In this document: one piece after another, positions 58,768 to 64,000 of the stretch | Numbering within the stretch: the first letter of the stretch is position 1 | Layout: each line of letters starts with the position of its first letter | From: Olsenella_K sp051878835 | GTDB lineage: Bacteria; Actinomycetota; Coriobacteriia; Coriobacteriales; Atopobiaceae | Assembly (NCBI GenBank): GCA_051878835.1 | Contig: JBJEKW010000011.1 | Coordinates: 7,170 to 71,169 of the forward strand | DNA: 64,000 bases | Direction of reading: 5' to 3' | Notes under the pieces: generated by a model | The model's database searches: none | What the model was told of the DNA's origin: nothing | Seen by the model: only the letters and a program-made list of their open reading frames with translations | Position numbers and translations under genes: made by a program

Positions 58768-60363
58768 CTACTGCAGCTTTGCCGTCAGCATCTGGTTGAA
58801 CAGCTTCGGGTTTCCGGCGACGCCCTGCTTCTTTGCGGACTTCATGCACTGGCCCACGAGGAAGCCTACGACCTTGCGGTTGCCGTCGCGGTACTGCTGC
58901 ACCTGGTCCGTGCAGCGTCCCAGCACCTCGTCCACGATGGGTTCCAGTGCGCCGGTGTCGTTGGACTGGCGCATGCCCTTCTGGTCCACGATGGCGGCGG
59001 GGTCCTTACCCGTCTGGGCGCACAGCTCCAGCACCTCGCGGCCCTGCTTTGCCGTGATGGCATCGCTCACCAGAAGGTCGGCCAGGCCGGCAATCTGCTG
59101 TGGGGTCACGCCGCACGACTCGATGTCCTTCGAGCTGGCGCTGACGTAGCCGGCCAGATCGTTGCACACCAGGTTGGCGATGCGCTCGGCGTGCTTCTGG
59201 TCTGCGCCCTCCACCGCCGCCTCGAAGAACCTGGCCGTGGCGGGGTCGCCCGCTATCTGGGCGGCATCGGCCTTCTTTATGCCGTAGTCGTCCATGTAGC
59301 GCTGGCGCTTGTGGTCGGGCAGCTCGGGAATGCGCTGGCGGCAGTCCTCGATGAACTGGTCCGAGAGGTTGAACGGCGCCAGGTCAGGGTCGGGGAACAG
59401 GCGGTAGTCGTCGGCGGTCTCCTTCACGCGCATGACCACCGTGCGGTGGCGGCTGGGCTCCCAGTGGCGGGTCTCCTGGTAGATGATGCCGCCCTCCTCC
59501 AGCACCTCGGCTTGGCGGCAGATCTCGTACTCCAGGCCGTCGTGCAGGCTCTTGAAGGAGTTGATGTTCTTCAGCTCGGTCTTGGTCCCCAGCTTGGTGG
59601 TGCCGCGACGGCGCAGGCTAACGTTGCCGTCGCAGCGCATGGATCCGCTCTCCAGCGAGCAGTCGCTGATGCCCAGCGTGCGGAAGGTCTGCTGCAGCTT
59701 CTCCATAAAGAGGCGGGCCTCCTCGGGGGTGCGCAGGTCGGGCTCGGTCACGAGCTCGATCAGCGGCGTACCGCAGCGGTTATAGTCGATCAGCGACTCG
59801 GTCGCGCTGGCGATGCGCCCTTCTTCACCGCCGACGTGCACCATCTTTGCCGCGTCCTCCTCCATGTGGATGCGCAGGATGCGGATGGGCACGGTGTAGG
59901 AGCCGTCGTCGGCCTTGTGCACCGTGACGGGATGGGCCTCGTCGTGCGCGGCCACGGTGTCGGTGCCGGTGGTCACGTCGTCGGGGCGCTCTGCGGCTCC
60001 CTCGCCGCTGACCTCCAGGTTCAGGTGGCCGTACATGCAGAACGCCACGGGACCCTGCGTGGTCTGGAAGTTCTTGGCCATGTCGGGATAGAAGTAGTGC
60101 TTGCGGTAGAACATCGAGCGCTTCTGGATCTGGCAGTTCGTGGCCAGGCCCGCCATCACGATGTACTGGACGGCCTTCTTGTTGGGCACGGGAAGGGCGC
60201 CGGGCATGCCCAGGCACACCGGGCACACGTTGGTGTTGGGCGCGTCGTCGTGCGACAGCTTGCAGTTGCAGAACATCTTTGTCTGGAGCGTGGTCAGCTC
60301 GGTATGGACCTCCAGGCCGATGACGGCCTCCCAGTCCTTCAGCACCTCCTGCAGCTTCTTCAT
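58768..60363 (-). CDS. gatB: Aspartyl/glutamyl-tRNA amidotransferase subunit B
   Basis: 531 residues. The ATG at 60363 overlaps the gatA stop by one base (TAATG). GatB binds the misacylated tRNA and phosphorylates the Glu or Asp before amidation. The cradle domain starts WEAVIGLEVHTELTTLQTKMFCNC, with the zinc-site Cys residues in NCKLS and NVCPVCLGMPGALPV. The tail domain (YqeY-like, EVLGRCTDQVQQYRDGNRKVVGFLVGQCMK) is complete. The length is slightly above E. faecalis-type GatB. Last gene of gatCAB. Confidence 0.97.
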   Translation of the reverse strand: MKKLQEVLKDWEAVIGLEVHTELTTLQTKMFCNCKLSHDDAPNTNVCPVCLGMPGALPVPNKKAVQYIVMAGLATNCQIQKRSMFYRKHYFYPDMAKNFQTTQGPVAFCMYGHLNLEVSGEGAAERPDDVTTGTDTVAAHDEAHPVTVHKADDGSYTVPIRILRIHMEEDAAKMVHVGGEEGRIASATESLIDYNRCGTPLIELVTEPDLRTPEEARLFMEKLQQTFRTLGISDCSLESGSMRCDGNVSLRRRGTTKLGTKTELKNINSFKSLHDGLEYEICRQAEVLEEGGIIYQETRHWEPSRHRTVVMRVKETADDYRLFPDPDLAPFNLSDQFIEDCRQRIPELPDHKRQRYMDDYGIKKADAAQIAGDPATARFFEAAVEGADQKHAERIANLVCNDLAGYVSASSKDIESCGVTPQQIAGLADLLVSDAITAKQGREVLELCAQTGKDPAAIVDQKGMRQSNDTGALEPIVDEVLGRCTDQVQQYRDGNRKVVGFLVGQCMKSAKKQGVAGNPKLFNQMLTAKLQ

Positions 60364-61856
60364 TACAGCTGGCCTCCCTTCGAGGCAAAGTCAGGCGCAA
60401 CGGCGCCCTGCGCCTGGTAGCCACGCTCGATGGCGCGGGCGAACTGCAGCAGGCTGCGGTCCTTGAACGCGGGGCCCTGCAGCTGCGCCGAGAGGGGCAT
60501 GCCGCTTTGGGGGCCCAGGCCCAACGGCACGCTGATGCCGCCGTTGCCCACGATGTTGTTCGAGATGGTGAACATGTCGGACGCGTACATCTGCGTGGGG
60601 TCGGACAGCTCGCCGAACTTGAACGCCGTGCGCGGAGCTGCGGGCAGCAGGATGACGTCGCACTTCTGGTAGGCGCGCTGGTAGTCCTGCGTGATCAGGG
60701 TGCGCACCTGCTGCGCGGGGTAGTAGTACTGGTCGTACACGCCGCTGGACAGGAGGTAGGCGCCCAGCATCTGGCGACGCTTGGCCTCCTCGCCGAAGCC
60801 GTGGGCGCGGCTCTTTGAGGTCTGCTCGGCCAGCGTGGAGCAGCCGGGCTCCTGGTAGCCGTAGCGCACGCCGTCAAAGCGTGCCAGGTTGCTGAAGGCC
60901 TCGCACGGGGCGATGACGTAGTACGCCGAGATGGCGCTGGCGATGTTGGGCAGGTCGACCTCGACCACGTTGGCGCCCTGGGAGCGCAGCACGTCGGCCG
61001 CGCCCAGAACGGCGGTCTTGACCTCGTCCGAGAGGCCCTTCACGTCCATGAGCTGCGGCACGATGCCCACGGTCTTGCCCTCGATGGGGTCCTCCAGGTG
61101 CTCGAGGAAGTCCACGGGGCAGTCCTGACTCGTGGAGTCGTAGGGGTCGCGGCCTGCCGCGGTCAGCGCGTTCATGGCCAGGGCCACGTCGGACACGCAG
61201 CGCCCGAAGGGTCCCACCTGGTCAAGCGAGCTGCCGAAGGCCACGACGCCGTAGCGGCTGACGGCGCCGTACGTGGGCTTCATACCCACGACGCCGCAGA
61301 AGCTGGCGGGCTGGCGGATGGATCCACCCGTGTCGGAGCCCAGGGACAGCGTGACCTCGCCCGCGGCGACCGCCGCAGCCGAGCCGCCCGAGGAGCCGCC
61401 GGGCACGCGCGTGATGTCCCACGGGTTGTTCGTGCGGTGGAAGGCTGAGGACTCGGTCGACGAGCCGAACGCGAACTCGTCCATGTTTGCCTTGCCCATG
61501 GGGGTGGCACCAGCGTCCAGCATGCGCTGCACGCAGGTGGCGGTGAACTTGGAGTCGTAGTTCTCCAGCATCTTTGACGCGCAGGTGGTGCGGGTGCCCA
61601 CCAGGTGCATGTTGTCCTTGAACGCCACAGGCACGCCCGCCAGGGGTCCCAGCTGCTGGCCGGCGGCGCGGGCCTTGTCGGTGGCCTCCGCGGCCTTCAG
61701 GGCCAGGTCGGCCGACACCTGCAGGAACGCCTGCACCTGGGGCTCGCGCTGCTGGATGGCGTCAAGCGACGCCTTTGCCACCTCGGTGGCGCTGAACTGA
61801 CCGTCCGCGACGCCCTTTGCTATCTGGGCGGCACTGAGGGAGTCAAAGCTGGCCAT
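60363..61856 (-). CDS. gatA: Aspartyl/glutamyl-tRNA amidotransferase subunit A
   Basis: 497 residues. The ATG at 61856 overlaps the gatC stop by one base. It is the glutaminase subunit, which releases ammonia and channels it to GatB. The amidase signature is complete: the catalytic Lys in VAFKDNMHLVGTRTTCASKML, the cis-Ser and nucleophile Ser in VPGGSSGGSAAAVAAG and SLGSDTGGSIRQPASFCGVVGMKPTYG. The presence of gatCAB means Gln-tRNA and/or Asn-tRNA are made by the indirect route in this organism. Confidence 0.97.
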   Translation of the reverse strand: MASFDSLSAAQIAKGVADGQFSATEVAKASLDAIQQREPQVQAFLQVSADLALKAAEATDKARAAGQQLGPLAGVPVAFKDNMHLVGTRTTCASKMLENYDSKFTATCVQRMLDAGATPMGKANMDEFAFGSSTESSAFHRTNNPWDITRVPGGSSGGSAAAVAAGEVTLSLGSDTGGSIRQPASFCGVVGMKPTYGAVSRYGVVAFGSSLDQVGPFGRCVSDVALAMNALTAAGRDPYDSTSQDCPVDFLEHLEDPIEGKTVGIVPQLMDVKGLSDEVKTAVLGAADVLRSQGANVVEVDLPNIASAISAYYVIAPCEAFSNLARFDGVRYGYQEPGCSTLAEQTSKSRAHGFGEEAKRRQMLGAYLLSSGVYDQYYYPAQQVRTLITQDYQRAYQKCDVILLPAAPRTAFKFGELSDPTQMYASDMFTISNNIVGNGGISVPLGLGPQSGMPLSAQLQGPAFKDRSLLQFARAIERGYQAQGAVAPDFASKGGQL

Positions 61857-62173
61857 TAGCGGTCCCCTTCCTCGTCGCCCAGGATGGAGGGCACCCTGAA
61901 ATAGCGGTCGCGCTTCGAGCCGGCGTTGTCCAGGGCGGTGTCTATGTCGAGCGCTCGCCCGGACGTGTCCACCACGTCCTCGCCCATGACGTTCGAGAGG
62001 TCTCCGATGGGATGGAAGGTGGGCTCGACCCCCTCCAGGTCGTACTCGCGAATGGGCTGCAGGATGTCCACGGCGTCGTTCATGTAGGTGGTCATCTGGT
62101 CCAGCTCTTCGTCCGTCAGGGCAATGCGGGCGTAGTCTGCGATGCCAGCTATGTCTTCCTTTGTGAGGGCCAT
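61856..62173 (-). CDS. gatC: Aspartyl/glutamyl-tRNA amidotransferase subunit C
   Basis: 105 residues. ATG 62173 is preceded by AGAGGGGAGA; the open frame extends 17 codons further without family similarity. GatC wraps around the GatA-GatB interface. The hallmark stretch LTKEDIAGIADYARIALTDEELDQM, the EYDLEGVEPTFHPI segment and the C-terminal KRDRYFRVPSIL are all present. First gene of the gatCAB operon. Confidence 0.95.
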   Translation of the reverse strand: MALTKEDIAGIADYARIALTDEELDQMTTYMNDAVDILQPIREYDLEGVEPTFHPIGDLSNVMGEDVVDTSGRALDIDTALDNAGSKRDRYFRVPSILGDEEGDR

Positions 62174-62314
62174 GTATCTCCCCTCTCTGCGACCGCCGCA
62201 GGCAGGGCGTGCGGTCTGGCTCATACCGGTGTTGACCGCATCATTCTACGACATGTCCCGCCAGCCCACTCCACCTGCGCCGCGTAGGGCCGGGATTGTT
62301 CATCGCCGCGAAAA

Positions 62315-63337
62315 CTACTGCTGCTGGGCGGGCTGGCTTTCCGCGTGCAGCTCCTGGGCCTGGCGCTGCGCGTGGCTGCGCTCGGACGTGCGGGCAAAGT
62401 CGAACTTCCCCGCCAGGGCCTTCCCCACCACGGCAGCCAGGAACTGGTTGAACAGCGTGCCCGTCATCACCGGGAACATGGTGGCTGCCGGGAAGTACGC
62501 CGCGGCGATGATGGCGCCCGACGCGATGTTCCTCAAGGCTGAGCAGAACGTCAGCGAGATGGCATCCGGCTCGCGCAGCCTCAGCAGGTATGCCGCCACA
62601 TAGCCAAACAGGTAGCCCGAGGCGGCGAAGCACGCGATGAACGCTATGACGCCTATGAGCTCGGGCGTCAGGTGGCGCATGAAGTCCGACAGGCTGGTGG
62701 AGTTCGTGGTGATGATCAAGACGACCAAGATCCTGGAGGCGGGCATCAGCTTGGGCGACAGCTCGCGCTTTGCCCATCCGTGCGAGCGGTCGTTCAGCAG
62801 CGTGCCCAGCGCCGCAGGCACGGCCACCATGTACAGCATGTCCATCATCATGCCCGTCACATCCACCTGCACCACGGCTCCCAGCAGGACCTTCAGGGTC
62901 AGCGGGATGCTAAAGGGCGAGATGAGCGACGAGATCAGCAGCGTTCCCAGCGCCAGAGCCATGTTTCCGCCGTAGATGCTGACCCACATGGCCGACGTCA
63001 CGGCGATGGGCACGCTGTACTCCAGCACGATGCCCGAGACGATGTCCTGGTCGTACCCAAAGAGCAGGTTCCCCAGAAGGAATGCCAGCACGGGTATCAG
63101 CACCTGGGCTATGCCGATGACGCAAAACATCGGCAGTGGATGGCGCACGGTGTGGCGGATGTTCTTGAAGTCGTTCCCAAGCGACCCCTGGAAGGTCACA
63201 AAGGCGAACATCGTGGACACGAAGGGCTTGAAGGGAATGAACAGCTGCGGCATGGCGATACCGGCCACCAGGCACAGGGGCACGATGAAGACCATGTTTC
63301 GCGAGATAGTTTTTCCGAGCTTGTACCAAGCCTCCAC
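62315..63337 (-). CDS. Bile acid:sodium symporter (BASS) family transporter
   Basis: 340 residues from a GTG at 63337, with GAAGGAG eight bases upstream; a TTG at 63382 is an alternative. About ten hydrophobic helices fill the protein, in the two inverted repeats of the BASS/SBF fold. ISRNMVFIVPLCLVAGIAMPQLF opens the first, the crossover helix is in EYSVPIAVTSAMWVSIYGGNMALALGT, and SLTFCSALRNIASGAIIAAAYFP lies in the second half. The family moves organic anions with sodium. The substrate here could be a bile acid, a keto acid or another organic anion, and cannot be told. A charged His/Gln-rich tail ends the protein. Confidence 0.85.
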   Translation of the reverse strand: MEAWYKLGKTISRNMVFIVPLCLVAGIAMPQLFIPFKPFVSTMFAFVTFQGSLGNDFKNIRHTVRHPLPMFCVIGIAQVLIPVLAFLLGNLLFGYDQDIVSGIVLEYSVPIAVTSAMWVSIYGGNMALALGTLLISSLISPFSIPLTLKVLLGAVVQVDVTGMMMDMLYMVAVPAALGTLLNDRSHGWAKRELSPKLMPASRILVVLIITTNSTSLSDFMRHLTPELIGVIAFIACFAASGYLFGYVAAYLLRLREPDAISLTFCSALRNIASGAIIAAAYFPAATMFPVMTGTLFNQFLAAVVGKALAGKFDFARTSERSHAQRQAQELHAESQPAQQQ

Positions 63338-63579
63338 GCCAGCATCTCCTTCAGAGTCACGTTCGCCCAGCGTCAAGTACAAAAATTCTAAAGCAAGGCG
63401 CTGGATCTCAACGCAGCCCAGGTTATCAAAGGGCAGAAAAGATACATTTCAGGAGTGAAAACGGCACGTTAGCCAAAACGAACGTTTACCGACGAAAAAA
63501 GAGGGACCCACGGAAGTCCGTGAGTCCCTCGATGTCGAACGATTCGCAGCCCAGAAGCACGTGGTCCAACCCGTCGCTC
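63338..63579. other. Intergenic region upstream of the BASS transporter gene
   Basis: About 240 bp without a gene. The left part is the leader and likely promoter of the BASS gene, AT-rich around 63380-63500. The right part holds the terminator of the small membrane-protein gene. Confidence 0.6.
63494..63530 (-). terminator. Strong terminator of the small membrane-protein gene
   Basis: On the minus strand a 14-bp stem (GAGGGACTCACGGA / TCCGTGGGTCCCTC) with a two-base loop is followed by six T. Confidence 0.93.
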
Positions 63580-63930
63580 CTACGACTCCGCGCTCTCCTC
63601 GGTCGTGTTGCGACCATGCACGATGTCGTAGTCCTTCAGAATCTTCTCGACGTTCTTCTTGCCGTGATCTATGCCCGTGTGCAGGATGGCTGCCGCGGGA
63701 ACGCCCAGGATGACGCAGACGATGCCCGCGATGCCGTACCCGAAGTCCGAGCTTCCGACAAAACCCCACAGCATCAGCAGCACACCGATGGCCACGACGG
63801 AGTAGGCCGCACGCTGGTAGGTCTCCAACCGCATGATCGCCCGAGTCTGCGCGTCTGCCTCCTTGAGCATTGCGTCGTTGCTGTCATGCGAGAGCTTCTG
63901 CCTGCGCACTTTCTTTTTTGCCTTGGCCAC
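63580..63930 (-). CDS. Small two-helix membrane protein of unknown function
   Basis: 116 residues from a GTG at 63930; GAGGTG lies about ten bases upstream. The N-terminus is very basic (AKAKKKVRRQKLSHDS). A helix with ADAQTRAIMRLETYQRAA leads into two membrane segments, AAYSVVAIGVLLMLWGFVG and YGIAGIVCVILGVPAAAIL. The soluble tail is charged (HGKKNVEKILKDYDIV). The protein resembles small membrane proteins common in Coriobacteriia, without known function. It begins 15 bp behind the end of another membrane-protein gene and probably belongs to the same operon. Confidence 0.75.
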   Translation of the reverse strand: MAKAKKKVRRQKLSHDSNDAMLKEADAQTRAIMRLETYQRAAYSVVAIGVLLMLWGFVGSSDFGYGIAGIVCVILGVPAAAILHTGIDHGKKNVEKILKDYDIVHGRNTTEESAES

Positions 63931-63945
63931 AGATGCAACACCTCA

Positions 63946-64000
63946 CTAGTAGGACAGGCCCGGGTCGAAGAAGCCGATGAGGACGCCCACGAAGGCGACG
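63946..64000 (-). CDS. C-terminal end of a membrane protein (cut by window edge)
   Basis: Only the last 17 codons are inside the window. They read VAFVGVLIGFFDPGLSY and end at the TAG at 63946-63948. The hydrophobic stretch and the short spacing of 15 bp to the next gene suggest a membrane protein in one operon with it. Too little is visible for a family. Confidence 0.55.
   Translation of the reverse strand, partial: VAFVGVLIGFFDPGLSY

Overview
The window reads as a chromosomal segment of a high-GC, anaerobic Gram-positive bacterium, most likely a member of the Coriobacteriia (Olsenella/Atopobiaceae-like). This placement is an inference. It rests on strong G/C preference at third codon positions, GTG and TTG starts behind AAGGAGG-type ribosome binding sites, lipoprotein and wall-hydrolase-like genes of Gram-positive type, a desulfoferrodoxin, formate-tetrahydrofolate ligase, AddAB instead of RecBCD, GatCAB, a Bacillus-type GAAC-N4-GTTC LexA box, and the acetylase branch of diaminopimelate/lysine synthesis. 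Both ends cut through genes (an ABC transporter ATPase on the left, a membrane protein on the right). Two runs of 100 N mark scaffold joins.

Layout. 1-804: end of an ABC exporter. 890-1925: a visibly AT-richer insert with a tiny leader ORF, a secreted protein and a one-helix membrane peptide. 2009-5233: a GNAT-SLOG fusion, bioY, and a transglutaminase-like lipoprotein. 5475-7790: two tandem RlpA-like wall proteins. 7936-11487 (minus): ABC1 kinase, phasin-like protein, HAD phosphatase. 11490-12430: non-coding DNA with a 52-bp periodic repeat. 12434-16143: serC, serA and a DUF1015 gene. 16364-18334: membrane polysaccharide deacetylase. 18564-21870: an ArsR regulator divergent from a large TPR membrane protein. 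22103-24468: M20 dipeptidase and HAD hydrolase, divergent. 24708-28661 (minus): cold-shock protein, CDF transporter, fhs, DUF6483-like protein. 28674-31022 (minus): ruvC-ruvA-ruvB behind a LexA box. 31107-38792 (minus): a NadE-like protein with degenerate active sites, desulfoferrodoxin, zinc-ribbon membrane protein, dnaE. 39004-46689 (minus): addB-addA and a YerC/TrpR-type regulator. 47029-47391: holin-like membrane protein. 47392-48920: non-coding repeats and the second gap. 48926-50856 (minus): iron alcohol dehydrogenase and a small membrane protein. 50987-57405 (minus): lysine synthesis (dapH, dapB, dapA, lysA, an M20 deacetylase, an aminotransferase). 58163-58639: DUF2442-HTH protein. 58768-62173 (minus): gatC-gatA-gatB. 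62315-64000 (minus): BASS-family transporter and small membrane proteins.

Genes that work together. serC and serA give the first two steps of serine synthesis from 3-phosphoglycerate. The six lysine genes cover tetrahydrodipicolinate synthesis (dapA, dapB), acetylation (dapH), transamination, deacetylation and decarboxylation (lysA). A lysine riboswitch that I recognise from its P1 strands and junction motifs lies directly upstream of lysA. ruvCAB form an overlapping operon with an SOS promoter. addBA encode the double-strand-break resection nuclease. gatCAB overlap by TAATG junctions and make the tRNA-dependent amidotransferase.

Most unusual items: a non-coding repeat family whose GGGTACCC-like cores fall at exactly 52-bp steps in two loci 36 kb apart; a NAD-synthetase homologue that has lost its nitrilase triad and its ATP-pyrophosphatase loop; and the GNAT-SLOG fusion.
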